From the NCBI GenBank assembly GCA_015655195.1, contig JAATFM010000197.1, forward strand, positions 1 to 41,168: DNA of 41,168 nucleotides, written 5' to 3'. The stretch is from Terriglobales bacterium. Its GTDB lineage: Bacteria > Acidobacteriota > Terriglobia > Terriglobales > Acidobacteriaceae. Below, piece by piece: positions 32,341-40,679 of this stretch (within the stretch, counting starts at the first letter, position 1; each line of letters begins with the position of its first letter). The notes under the pieces are model-generated. The model saw nothing but the letters and a program-made list of their open reading frames with translations, had not been told where the DNA came from and ran no database searches. A program made the position numbers and the translations under genes.

Positions 32341-33143
32341 TGGTCTTCTCCTTTAAGAGCATAGGTTTCTTCCATTGTGATGCGAAGCGTCTTGACGAGA
32401 GGGGCGCGATCGTATTCAAGGACAAGCGCGTCATCGAGGAAATCCATGACGCGCGGCGGTGAGGGAGAGAAAAGAACCTCCTCAGCGAAAAACCACGGGC
32501 GCACAGCTCCAAGCTCATCGAGTGTTCTCGCATGCACAATCACCGCTGGGAGACGGAAGACTCCGGCAGTAAGAGATGCAAATGCTCGATGATACCCGTC
32601 GCGGAGAAACCAACGGCCTCGATACTGCGCTACCTCGAAGAAGGGGCTGCCTGAGTGAATCGCAATCGGGCTCGATTTGTCACCGGTGATTCGGAAGTGC
32701 AGGTTGGGGTTGCTTGACCGGAACAGGATAGAGGTGTCGCTCTGGACCATCTCGCAGGCGATTGGCTGTGCGCCACCGAAGCACAAATTTATTAGAGCAA
32801 GCCAGTCGTCAGCGGCGGGAACGGCATTGCCCAGCGTGTTCGGATTCAGAGTGAGCCTGCGCTGGAAAGCGAGAAGCAGGCGAAGATCGACAATGCCAAC
32901 CGACCACTCCAGGCCTTCCATCTCTGCGTGCAGATCGGGCCTCGCAGCCTGCTGAGCCAGCATGTCGCGCAACTCGGCATCGCCGGCTTCGAGGACTGCA
33001 TTGTCTGCCTGAAATGGCGCGCGGCTGCCGACAAGGCTGCGTGCCCGGTCCGCTTTTTTGCGATCGAAGGAATGCGGACGGTACTCGTTCTCGTCGAGAT
33101 CCCAGCCCGCCAGTTCTCGCACACGCACCTTTCTCAAGCTCAT
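32337..33143 (-). CDS. unknown protein with DGYHR motif in the cobalamin operon
   Basis: A 268-residue soluble protein with no family I can name. The start is the ATG at 33143-33141 with GGAG about 8 bases upstream. It overlaps the cobC stop by four bases, and its own stop overlaps the pduO start by four, so it is translated with cobalamin enzymes. Residues 170-203 read FEVAQYRGRWFLRDGYHRAF followed by ASLTAGVFRLPAVIV. This is the pattern of ParB/sulfiredoxin-like proteins: a strand, DG-x-HR, a helix, then (V)PAVIV. The N-terminal half has charged helices and a VDLRLLLAFQRRL segment (85-97). The C-terminus is acidic. A role as nucleotide-binding enzyme or regulator of corrinoid assembly is speculation. 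Confidence 0.8.
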   Translation of the reverse strand: MSLRKVRVRELAGWDLDENEYRPHSFDRKKADRARSLVGSRAPFQADNAVLEAGDAELRDMLAQQAARPDLHAEMEGLEWSVGIVDLRLLLAFQRRLTLNPNTLGNAVPAADDWLALINLCFGGAQPIACEMVQSDTSILFRSSNPNLHFRITGDKSSPIAIHSGSPFFEVAQYRGRWFLRDGYHRAFASLTAGVFRLPAVIVHARTLDELGAVRPWFFAEEVLFSPSPPRVMDFLDDALVLEYDRAPLVKTLRITMEETYALKGEDQ

Positions 33144-33703
33144 ACGCTGCTCTCCTTCTGCTTGTACTCGAAGAAGCAGCAGTACGATCTTGTCCGCTCC
33201 CATGCCGTTTTCTCATCGAGACCGCATAGCGTTTGCAACACGACACGCATCACACCGGCGTGCGTCACGATGGCAAGATGGTTCCTGTACGGCAGCGCGA
33301 GCAGATACTCCACATCTTTTATGACTCTGGACTGGAATTCTTCGAAGGGCTCGCCCCCAGGAGCGGGCAGATGCGGATAGGACTCGGACCACTTCTGCGC
33401 ATAGACGGCGTCACGCGACTCGATCTCATGCCAGCTTAGTCCTTCCCACTCTCCAAAGCTGATCTCCCTAAGCGCTGGAACGGAAATCGATGAGAGTTGA
33501 AATCTTTCCGCGATGGCGCCTGCCGTCGTGAGAGCGCGTGAGAGATCGCTGGTATAAATTGCATCGATGGGCTTGCCTTCGAGCGCTTCCAGAAGCGCCT
33601 CAATCTGGCGGCGGCCGCTCTCGTTGACAGGCGGGTCCGAATGTCCGCAGAATCTGCCGGCCATATCTGTCTCGGCATGTCGGATAAAGAGCAGAGTGTT
33701 CAT
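33140..33703 (-). CDS. cobC: alpha-ribazole phosphatase
   Basis: A 187-residue histidine-phosphatase. LLFIRHAETDMAGRFCGHSD at the N-terminus holds the catalytic His9; the usual RHGE reads RHAE here. IYTSDLSRALTTA, REISFGEWEGLSWHEI and AIVTHAGVMR with the second His complete it. It removes the phosphate from alpha-ribazole phosphate or adenosylcobalamin 5'-phosphate. The start is the ATG at 33703, overlapping the cobS stop by one base (TGATG); the frame itself extends far upstream inside cobS and is not coding there. Confidence 0.9.
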   Translation of the reverse strand: MNTLLFIRHAETDMAGRFCGHSDPPVNESGRRQIEALLEALEGKPIDAIYTSDLSRALTTAGAIAERFQLSSISVPALREISFGEWEGLSWHEIESRDAVYAQKWSESYPHLPAPGGEPFEEFQSRVIKDVEYLLALPYRNHLAIVTHAGVMRVVLQTLCGLDEKTAWERTRSYCCFFEYKQKESSV

Positions 33704-34479
33704 CACGCCCACACTCCGCAGAGATATACGGCAATCTCGGCCAGTTGGTTGGTAGCGCCGAAACAGTCGCCGGTAACGCCACCAATTCTCCGCTTGTAGT
33801 AAAGCGCGCTCAGCAGCGTTATAGCCGCCGCGGTAAACACAGAAATCAGGCCGCGAATTCTCAGCAAGGCGAAGATGACGGCGAGAGTGAAGAGGCTGCC
33901 TAGAATTAAAGTACCGCGCGTGGTGAGATAGGCAATGCGCGCTCCCTGTCCGTCGGTCACATCCTCGCTGCGAGTTCGCGCCGGGGGGAGATAGAAACTG
34001 AGCGGCAGCGTTGTCCAGCGGCATACGACATGTGCTGCAATCAGATAGGTTTCTACACGAAAGGCCGGGAGTGAAGCGATGAGCAGAACACGGGCCAGCA
34101 GGCTCAGCGTAAGAGCGAGAGCGCCGTAGCTGCCGATGCGGCTGTCGCGCATGATTGTCAGCACCTGCGTGCGCTCCCATCCACCACCAAAACCATCGGC
34201 TGCGTCCGCGAGTCCGTCTTCATGCAGGCTGCCGGTGATCAGGACGAGATAGACGACTACGAACAGTGCAACAATCGACACGGGGAGATGTGGTGCGAGC
34301 AGAAGATGCACGAGCGCCGCGCCGAGGCCAATCAACAGTCCTACAAGCGGAAAGAATTTCACTGCGCGGGAAAGCGTGTCTGCCTCATAGCTCCGCACAG
34401 GTACGGGAATGCGCGTGAGGAACTGAACCGCGGAGAGAAAATCGAGACCCACCCGTCGAAGATTGGCCGCGGCTATCAT
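33703..34479 (-). CDS. cobS: adenosylcobinamide-GDP ribazoletransferase
   Basis: A 258-residue polytopic membrane enzyme joining AdoCbi-GDP with alpha-ribazole (phosphate). AVQFLTRIPVP at the N-terminus, ITGSLHEDGLADAADGFGGG with its acidic residues, and MRDSRIGSYGALAL are the CobS signatures. GGVTGDCFGATNQLAEIAVY ends it. The start overlaps cobT by four bases. Confidence 0.95.
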   Translation of the reverse strand: MIAAANLRRVGLDFLSAVQFLTRIPVPVRSYEADTLSRAVKFFPLVGLLIGLGAALVHLLLAPHLPVSIVALFVVVYLVLITGSLHEDGLADAADGFGGGWERTQVLTIMRDSRIGSYGALALTLSLLARVLLIASLPAFRVETYLIAAHVVCRWTTLPLSFYLPPARTRSEDVTDGQGARIAYLTTRGTLILGSLFTLAVIFALLRIRGLISVFTAAAITLLSALYYKRRIGGVTGDCFGATNQLAEIAVYLCGVWA

Positions 34480-35552
34480 TGAGCGGCCTCGCTCACGCCT
34501 GCCGCTGCAAATGTTGCCATCCCGTTGTAAAGCGAGATGGCCGATTCGAGGATGGGCATTGCAAGAACTGCGCCTGTGCCTTCGCCGAGACGCATTCCTA
34601 GATCAAGCACGGGCGTAAGCCCGAGATGATCGAGCAAGAGCCGGTGTCCGGGTTCCTCCGACCGGTGGCCGGCGATGAGATAGCCGAGAACATTCGGCTC
34701 CATCGCTGCTGCCAGCGCAACCGCAGCCGTGGAGATGAATCCGTCAGCGACAACCACTATTCTGTGTCGCGCGGCAGCTAGCACCATGCCGGTCATAGCG
34801 GCTATTTCTAAGCCGCCAACACAGCGAAGAATCTCGATTGCGGAAGATGGAGCACCGCAGTGCTTCGCGACTATTGCTTCCACGATGCGAACCTTGCGGG
34901 CATGAGCCTCGGACTCAAGGCCGGTGCCGCGGCCCGTAGCGATTGCGGCGGAGGCTCCGGTGAGCGCGCAGGTGATGGCACTGGCGGAGGTCGTGTTTCC
35001 GATTCCCATCTCACCGATGGCAAGCAGGCTATAGCCGGCGGCTGCGGCTTCCTCTCCAAGCGTTGCTCCAACGGACATGGCCTGCGCGAGCTCTTCCTCG
35101 CTCATGGCTGCCTCTTGAAGCATGTTGCGCGAGCCGCGGCGAACCTTGTGGTGCAGCAGGCCGGGAGCCTGCTCAAGATCGGCATCGACGCCCACATCGA
35201 CAACATGAAGAGCTGCTCTGTGCAAACGTGCGAGAACATTGATCGCTGCGCCTTCGCTGAGAAAGTTCAGCACCATCTGGTGAGTCACAGCGCGTGGATA
35301 GGCGCTTACGCCCTCTTCTGTAATCCCGTGATCGGCTGCAAAGACATACACGGCTTTGCGGAAGGAATCGGCAACGCGCTCGCGGCGGATGGCAACGATC
35401 TGCGCGGCCAGATCTTCAAGACGCCCCAGACTGCCGATAGGCTTGGTCAGAGTGTCGAGGTGCACGCAAGCCTGCCTGCGCCAGCCCTCCTCGACTGGCG
35501 CGATGCCGCTAACAAGCTGGTCGAGTATTACTCGACTCATTTCAGTCGCCAT
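34476..35552 (-). CDS. cobT: nicotinate-nucleotide:DMB phosphoribosyltransferase
   Basis: A 358-residue enzyme activating DMB to alpha-ribazole phosphate. LDTLTKPIGSLGRLEDLAAQ at the N-terminus, FAADHGITEEGVSAYPRAVT, EMGIGNTTSASAITCALTG, and the C-terminal LDLGMRLGEGTGAVLAMPIL, including the catalytic Glu, are all present. I take the ATG at 35552 because GGAGG lies just upstream. An ATG at 35540 that overlaps the receptor stop as ATGA is an alternative. Length is normal. Confidence 0.95.
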   Translation of the reverse strand: MATEMSRVILDQLVSGIAPVEEGWRRQACVHLDTLTKPIGSLGRLEDLAAQIVAIRRERVADSFRKAVYVFAADHGITEEGVSAYPRAVTHQMVLNFLSEGAAINVLARLHRAALHVVDVGVDADLEQAPGLLHHKVRRGSRNMLQEAAMSEEELAQAMSVGATLGEEAAAAGYSLLAIGEMGIGNTTSASAITCALTGASAAIATGRGTGLESEAHARKVRIVEAIVAKHCGAPSSAIEILRCVGGLEIAAMTGMVLAAARHRIVVVADGFISTAAVALAAAMEPNVLGYLIAGHRSEEPGHRLLLDHLGLTPVLDLGMRLGEGTGAVLAMPILESAISLYNGMATFAAAGVSEAAQ

Positions 35553-38056
35553 GATTCCCCTCCGAAGTTCAGCTTGATACCCGAGCGAATGGTAAACGGA
35601 AGCGCAGGATAGCCGAATGCCTCAAAGTAATGCTCGCTGAGCAGGTTCTGAATGCTGGTGTAGACATTGACCCGATGCGTGACCTGATAGCCGCCGCCTA
35701 GCTCCAACCGCTGATATGCGCCGAGCAGGTTGCGGTTTGGCAGGAGCAGGCTGGTGCCGCAATCGTAAGGGATCGTGTTGTCACAAAGAAAATCACTGTC
35801 GTCACGTCTTCCCGCGAGAGTGCCGGTAAGAGAGGTAAAGAGCTTCGAACGAGTGTAATTCAAGGCAAAATAGCCGGTGTGAGGAGCAACACGAAAAGGG
35901 CGAGCACCCACCAGTGGCGAATCGGCCCCGATAGGGATTGTTGCGAAGTTCGATGAAGTGTTGAAGCTCGGACCAAGATTGTCGCTCGAAAAGGAACGCT
36001 GGACGACGGCATCGGTATAGGTATAGCCTCCGCGCGCAAAGAGGTGGCTGGTCATTCTGTATTCAGACTCGAACTCCAGGCCTTGCGAACGGAAAGCGGA
36101 AGAATTCAGATAAGCCCCGACGTATTGCGGCAGTGCACCAGCAGCAGCTATGCCGAGTTCGACAAGCCCTGAAGGCGGAACGTACTCCACCCCGTTTGTG
36201 AACTCGTTGTGGAAGTATGTGACGCCAAGGCGAACACGTCCATCCAGAATCTGCTGATCGATACCGGCGTCGAAGGTGCGCGAGTCTTCAGCTCCAAGCG
36301 GCCTGACTGAATACTGGCTGATTAACTGGCCGCCGTTTTGCAATCCGGCGAGTACTCCGTAAAGAGAATTCGCTTGATCGTAGATGCTCGGCTCTTTAAT
36401 GCCCTTGCCAAACGTCCCATGCAGCTTAGTGCCGTTGAGGAAACCGGACGAGGATGGCTTAAAAAGATAGTAGGCGAGCGATGCGCGTGGTGTACCGGCA
36501 AATCCGAATAGCCCGTTGTCTTCGAGTCCCGTGCCGAAATTGTAGAAGAGGCGGTGCGAGATGTCGCCGGAAAACTGGATTGTGTAACTATAGTTTCCAC
36601 GTTGGATGGCCGTGGAAGAATAGCCCGTGTTGAGAGATGTGCCGCTTTCATTTTCGTACTTGAATGCACCGAGAGCTAACAAATGAGGGTTCAGGTAGTA
36701 GTCGGTCTGGGCGTATACAAAATCCCGGTTCGTGGTAGAAACCGATTGAGACAACGTTGAGCTGTACTGAAACTGCGCTTGCCCGCTCACGCTATAGCCA
36801 TTGGCGCCGGTAATGGTTATAGGAGCGCCGTCGAAGTATCCAAGGCTGCTGGGATCTGGGATGCCTGTGGCCCCAAACTCCGTATACAGGCCGTTTTGAC
36901 GCACACCGCCATAGCGAATCAGGTTGTGCCATGCAGGTGTGGTCTGGTTGTTCCAGACAGCGTTGTAGTAGTTGTCCTGTTCTTTTTGCTGACCAGCATC
37001 GGGGATGCCGAACAATGCAATGGCGTTTGGCTGTCCGCCGGAGACAGCAAGATGGCGAACAGTAAACCGAAGATCATTGGCTGCGTTCGGAGTCCATCCA
37101 AAATTGCCGGCGTAGGTGGCGTTATGAAACTCGCTGTTTGGAATGTTGTTGTCAGTATCGATGCGCGCGAAGGCCGAGTAGAGATCGAAGTGCCGGTAGC
37201 TGGTGCCTCCGGTCACTTCATTCCGATAGGTGCCGAAGTTGCCGCCGTCGCCCGCATAGGTCAGCAACGGCAGCGGGGTGGAGCCGCGTTGCGTGGTGAG
37301 GCTTACTACGCCTGCCAGCGCGTCGGAACCATAGAGCGCGCTGTTCGGCTCGCGCAACACTTCGACGGACTGAATGCCCACGCTGGCCAGGTTGGCAAAC
37401 TCGACCGCGCCTCCGATGGCATTCGCAGGCACGCCATCGATCAGCACCTTGTTCGCGTCCGTTGCGCCCCCGCGAATGCTGAGCCCAGTGGTGCCGCCTG
37501 TCTGGCCTGTCTGCGTTACCTGTGCGCCCGGCACCAGCCGTAGCGGGTCCTGCACCTCGGTCGCATAGCGAAAGTCTTCTGCGGGAATCACGGTTACGGA
37601 TGCGCCTGTCTGCGCTTCCGGCGTTGGAGTGCCCGTCGCAGTCACGGTTACTTGCTGCGTGAGCGTCGCGGTGGCAAGCGTAACGTTTAGCTCGGCCTGG
37701 CCTGTTCCCGATAGGTAAACGATTGAAGTTGCGGTTGGCTGAAACGACGGCGCGGAGACGCGCATGCTGTAATGCCCCGGCTCTGCTATACCGAAATTAA
37801 AAGCGCCTTCGTGGTCGGTCTTTGTGCTGGCAAGCACGCGATTGTTGCGGATGAGATCAACCGAAGCATCGGCCACCACTGCGCCCAGAGGATCGCGAAC
37901 TTCTCCATGTAGACTTCCCGCCTGTTGCGCGTGAAGTGTAAACGACGTGCCTACAAGCATCAGCAGAATCGCAGGAAAGATAACTCCAAGGCAAAATGCA
38001 GGCAAACCGGCAGAAAAACGCACTCCCGGCAATTGGCGTACGACAGTATTCGACAT
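35537..38056 (-). CDS. TonB-dependent receptor for corrinoids (BtuB-like role)
   Basis: An 839-residue outer-membrane receptor led by cobalamin riboswitch 2. A signal peptide (to about residue 44, HAQQAG) precedes a carboxypeptidase-regulatory-like domain (LHGEVRDPLGAVVADASVDL, about 48-130). The plug follows (VIPAEDFRYATEVQDPLRLV, SIRGGATDANKVLIDGVP, VEVLREPNSALYGSDALAGV), then a 22-strand-type barrel ending in SIQNLLSEHYFEAFGYPALP and GIKLNFGGESWRLK. The riboswitch and operon make cobalamin the likely cargo; the extra N-terminal domain sets it apart from E. coli BtuB. It overlaps cobT by 16 bases. The ATG at 38056 follows a GAGGGG site. Confidence 0.92.
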   Translation of the reverse strand: MSNTVVRQLPGVRFSAGLPAFCLGVIFPAILLMLVGTSFTLHAQQAGSLHGEVRDPLGAVVADASVDLIRNNRVLASTKTDHEGAFNFGIAEPGHYSMRVSAPSFQPTATSIVYLSGTGQAELNVTLATATLTQQVTVTATGTPTPEAQTGASVTVIPAEDFRYATEVQDPLRLVPGAQVTQTGQTGGTTGLSIRGGATDANKVLIDGVPANAIGGAVEFANLASVGIQSVEVLREPNSALYGSDALAGVVSLTTQRGSTPLPLLTYAGDGGNFGTYRNEVTGGTSYRHFDLYSAFARIDTDNNIPNSEFHNATYAGNFGWTPNAANDLRFTVRHLAVSGGQPNAIALFGIPDAGQQKEQDNYYNAVWNNQTTPAWHNLIRYGGVRQNGLYTEFGATGIPDPSSLGYFDGAPITITGANGYSVSGQAQFQYSSTLSQSVSTTNRDFVYAQTDYYLNPHLLALGAFKYENESGTSLNTGYSSTAIQRGNYSYTIQFSGDISHRLFYNFGTGLEDNGLFGFAGTPRASLAYYLFKPSSSGFLNGTKLHGTFGKGIKEPSIYDQANSLYGVLAGLQNGGQLISQYSVRPLGAEDSRTFDAGIDQQILDGRVRLGVTYFHNEFTNGVEYVPPSGLVELGIAAAGALPQYVGAYLNSSAFRSQGLEFESEYRMTSHLFARGGYTYTDAVVQRSFSSDNLGPSFNTSSNFATIPIGADSPLVGARPFRVAPHTGYFALNYTRSKLFTSLTGTLAGRRDDSDFLCDNTIPYDCGTSLLLPNRNLLGAYQRLELGGGYQVTHRVNVYTSIQNLLSEHYFEAFGYPALPFTIRSGIKLNFGGESWRLK

Positions 38057-38079
38057 AATTCCCCCTCGGGTTCAAGCTG

Positions 38080-38231
38080 CAGCTGGGCCGGTCTCCTGGC
38101 TTGCGCGTCTTCGAGTCCGTGCTGCCTTCCCGGAGCCCTGCTCCAGTGGCGTTGAAGTTCCTGCACGTCTCTCTGCGCTTACAGTTACGGGGTAGTGGCG
38201 GAATTGCACCGCGCTTCCCGACACCCTGCTG
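38080..38231 (-). promoter_or_regulatory. cobalamin riboswitch 2, before the receptor/cob operon
   Basis: The minus strand has CAGCAGGG, GGTGTCGGGAAGCGCGGTGC, GCCACTACCCCGTAACTGTA, and the B12 box GCCAGGAGACCGGCC. P1 pairs CAGC-A-GGG (38231-38224) with CCC-A-GCTG (38087-38080). The receptor ATG lies 24 bases beyond P1, so translational control is likely. The core is almost identical to riboswitch 3. Confidence 0.94.
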
Positions 38232-38304
38232 GTAAATGTTGTGGCCGTTTGTTTGTTCGGCGTTGTAGCAAATTACGGCGGTTTGACGGAAACCGAAATG
38301 TCAT

Positions 38305-38883
38305 TCATCTTCGCGCCTCCGTGTTGAGAGAACCTTTAAGAACAAGCGGCAGGCCGGCAACCATCAGGACGACACGATCGGCAACCGCTGCAACGCGCTG
38401 GTTAATCTCGCCGAGCAGATCCCGGTAACGACGCCCCATCTCAAAGGCTGGAACGACGCCGCTACCAACCTCATTCGAGACCAATACAACGGAACGTGGA
38501 CTCGACGCAAGCGCGGCACACAGCGCGTCAACTTTCGATGCCACGGCGCCTCTCGATGTCACGCCGTCCGCATTGTTTCCATAAACCTCGATCAGCTTGC
38601 CTGCGAAGAGGGTGAGGCAATCGATTAGAAGAAGATCGCAGTCGGCTGCCGATTCGAGGGCTCCGGCAAGGTCAAGCGGCTCCTCGACTGTGGCCCAGTG
38701 CTGCGGCCGCTCGGCCTGGTGCCGCTCGATCTTGCGCCGCATCTCCTCATCGTCGCGGTGCTCGGCAGTGGCAATAAACGTAACGCGCCCTGCGCGCGAG
38801 GCAATCTCCTGCGCGTATCGGCTCTTGCCGCTGCGAACCCCGCCCAGCACGAGCGTCACCTGTCTGGTTGAATCGGAATACAT
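38305..38883 (-). CDS. cobU: adenosylcobinamide kinase/guanylyltransferase
   Basis: A 192-residue bifunctional enzyme that phosphorylates and then guanylylates adenosylcobinamide. The P-loop is LGGVRSGKSRYAQ, with the guanylylated His region in KIERHQAERPQHWATVEEP. LLIDCLTLFAGKL, LVSNEVGSGVVP and YRDLLGEINQRVAAVADRVV complete the family. It has its own riboswitch upstream (39027-39180) and is separated from the receptor operon by riboswitch 2, so its transcription may be separate or may read through. Confidence 0.95.
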   Translation of the reverse strand: MYSDSTRQVTLVLGGVRSGKSRYAQEIASRAGRVTFIATAEHRDDEEMRRKIERHQAERPQHWATVEEPLDLAGALESAADCDLLLIDCLTLFAGKLIEVYGNNADGVTSRGAVASKVDALCAALASSPRSVVLVSNEVGSGVVPAFEMGRRYRDLLGEINQRVAAVADRVVLMVAGLPLVLKGSLNTEARR

Positions 38884-39026
38884 GCGCCGCTCCCGGCATC
38901 CGTTGCTACGAACGCACGAAAGACAAAGCGGGAAGTAATTTGCAGGCAGCCACCACGGCGACCCGAGATTGGATCGCTGTGGATACGCTCTTCAACTCTC
39001 CCATCGAAGTTGAATAAGCCCGATTC

Positions 39027-39180
39027 GCATCTGGCCGGTCTCCTGACTTACGCTTCCTCGAGATCGGGCAGCCTTCCCAGGGACGTTGCCCCCAGTGGCT
39101 TCCAACGGAGTGCCGATCTCTCAGCGTTCACAGTTACGGGGTAGTGGCGGAATCGCACCGCCTTCCCGAACACCAGATGC
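39027..39180 (-). promoter_or_regulatory. cobalamin riboswitch 3, before cobU
   Basis: On the minus strand P1 is a perfect 8-bp pair, GCATCTGG (39180-39173) with CCAGATGC (39034-39027). Inside are GGTGTTCGGGAAGGCGGTGC, GCCACTACCCCGTAACTGTG and the B12 box GTCAGGAGACCGGCC. The leader from P1 to the cobU ATG is about 143 bases and holds a 7-bp hairpin (38991-38997 with 39008-39014). No T-run was seen. The 340-base gap before cobU has no gene. Confidence 0.94.
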
Positions 39181-39224
39181 TTTGAAAGATACCGTCCGGC
39201 AGGTCCGGAGGTCAACGGGGTTCC

Positions 39225-40229
39225 TCATTCTAATGATTCGTACCGGGCGGTGTGCGTCAAACTAAAGCAGGCGAAGGCTTCTCTTTCGTGTGGAAGACGG
39301 AGTGGGGCTACGGGACAACAAGAGAGCTCGGTATAGGTCGTACTGATGCGTCGAAACAAAATATCGCGGAGCTCGCCGTCGAATTCATCATCCAAGCCGG
39401 GATGCGGGTCTTCTTCCATCCCGTCTAGATCGAAGCGAAAGTCGGTTGCGGAGTTCGAGTTGATTTTGGACTCCAGCACGGCAATATTGTTACGTTTGGC
39501 GAGCGAGCCTGAATATCGGCTTTCTAGGCGGGGGCGCGGCGGTCCAAAAGAGGGGGCATCAGGGCGGTCAGATTAGCGGTGATAAGTGAGTTCTTCGGGG
39601 GCTACGCCTTCTTTCGATTCTCTAGGCAGAGGTTTGCAGGGCAGAGGTGGTGGGTTTGGTATGGTTCGATAATCGGTCCCGATCATTCCTTACAGCGCCA
39701 AAAGAAGCCACCCGTGACGCTTGTTTTCCGTAAGTTGCGAGCTTCTTTTTGCTGTCACGGCGGAGCTCGGAGCTACGCTGCGAGTGATCGTTCGAAAGGA
39801 ACGGCGAGTAAATTCGAGACGTCGCATGCCCTCGATGACAACTTCACCAAGCTCATTGCCTACGAGTGGCGCTAAGACGCGGTGTTCTGAGTAAAGATGG
39901 CCGAAGCGGGCAATCGCTTTGCAGTCGCCCGCGAACTGCGGGCGATTGCTGGAACGCCGGAAACAGCACGTTCGCAAACGCATTCTGGCTCCGGTTTGCT
40001 TCACCTTGCCCGTAACCTTGGGGGATTGCGCGGCATCGATGTAGGAGTTGAAAGAATGGCTTGAGATGATGTGAAGCCGCCAAGCCATTGATTATAAGCG
40101 TTTTGACAGCAACGATCCGAGATCACGACAGACCAGAGGCGCTAGGTGTTTAGTCCCGGCTCCGGGCGGCTGCCTGGTAATTTCCATCCAAATATAGACA
40201 AAAATCATCTATTGTGAGACAGTTCTTGT
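39225..40229. other. 1-kb region without a convincing gene
   Basis: Short frames exist on both strands (for example 39225-39479 minus, starting MLESKINSNSATDFRFDLDG; 39579-39875 plus; 39690-40088 minus). None has recognisable motifs, a good ribosome site or a partner. It may be decayed sequence between the B12 locus and the Xre/RES pair. The promoter of riboswitch 3 and cobU should lie at its left end, around 39181-39250. One hairpin is listed separately. Confidence 0.55.
39922..39948. repeat. 11-bp hairpin in the gene-free region
   Basis: CAGTCGCCCGC (39922-39932) pairs with GCGGGCGATTG (39938-39948) around GAACT, with one G-T wobble. A related GCGGGCAATCGC segment lies just upstream (39907-39918). 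No T-run follows. Confidence 0.5.
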
Positions 40230-40244
40230 GTGGTGGCAATTGCC

Positions 40245-40679
40245 ATGGCGACTTACCCAGCTTACGCCGCACCGGGTTACCAGTTCGACGCCGCTCCGGA
40301 CCTGAGCCGGTTGGAGACTCGTGAGCGTCTGAGCCAGTCTACAATCGACGGATTCTTCGCCATCATGGACAAGTGGCAGGTTCCAATCGAACGGGCCGGC
40401 GAGTTGCTCGGAGGCATGCCGCGTTCGACTGTCTACAAGCTGAGAACCGCAGCCGGAACGCTGCGCCAGGACGAGCTGACGCGAATCTCCTACATCGTCG
40501 GCATCTACAAGGCCCTCCATATTCTGCTCCCTGACAATCTGGCCGACCGCTGGGTCACACAGCCGAACGACAATCTGCTCTTCCGAGGGCAGACCCCCAT
40601 GGATTACGTGGTGCGTGAAGGAATTCCCGGGCTGCAGCAGGTACGAAGCCTCCTTGACGCAGAGCGCGGTGGGCATTGA
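40245..40679 (+). CDS. Xre/MbcA/ParS-type antitoxin
   Basis: A 144-residue antitoxin of the COG5642 kind. SQSTIDGFFAIMDKWQVPIERAGELLGG, with its helix-turn-helix continuing MPRSTVYKLR, forms the DNA-binding part. RISYIVGIYKALHILLPDNLADRWVTQPN and LFRGQTPMDYVVREGIPGLQQVRSLLDA form the toxin-binding C-terminal domain (DUF2384). The pairing with the RES gene directly downstream confirms the assignment. I chose the ATG at 40245; GTG codons at 40230 and 40233 are alternatives, and no ribosome site is clear for any of them. An AT-rich stretch at 40185-40215 probably holds the promoter. Confidence 0.88.
   Translation: MATYPAYAAPGYQFDAAPDLSRLETRERLSQSTIDGFFAIMDKWQVPIERAGELLGGMPRSTVYKLRTAAGTLRQDELTRISYIVGIYKALHILLPDNLADRWVTQPNDNLLFRGQTPMDYVVREGIPGLQQVRSLLDAERGGH

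Noticed and set aside
33704-34180. Long N-terminal extension of CobC
   Set aside because: It lies opposite no gene but inside cobS in another frame. CobC similarity begins exactly at the ATG at 33703.
39225-39479. 84-residue minus-strand frame with a natural-looking acidic N-terminus
   Set aside because: It starts at a GTG without a ribosome site, has no homologue known to me and ends just before riboswitch 3. It is kept only as part of the gene-free region.
39579-39875. 98-residue plus-strand frame
   Set aside because: No motif or ribosome site, and it overlaps equally long random frames on the other strand.
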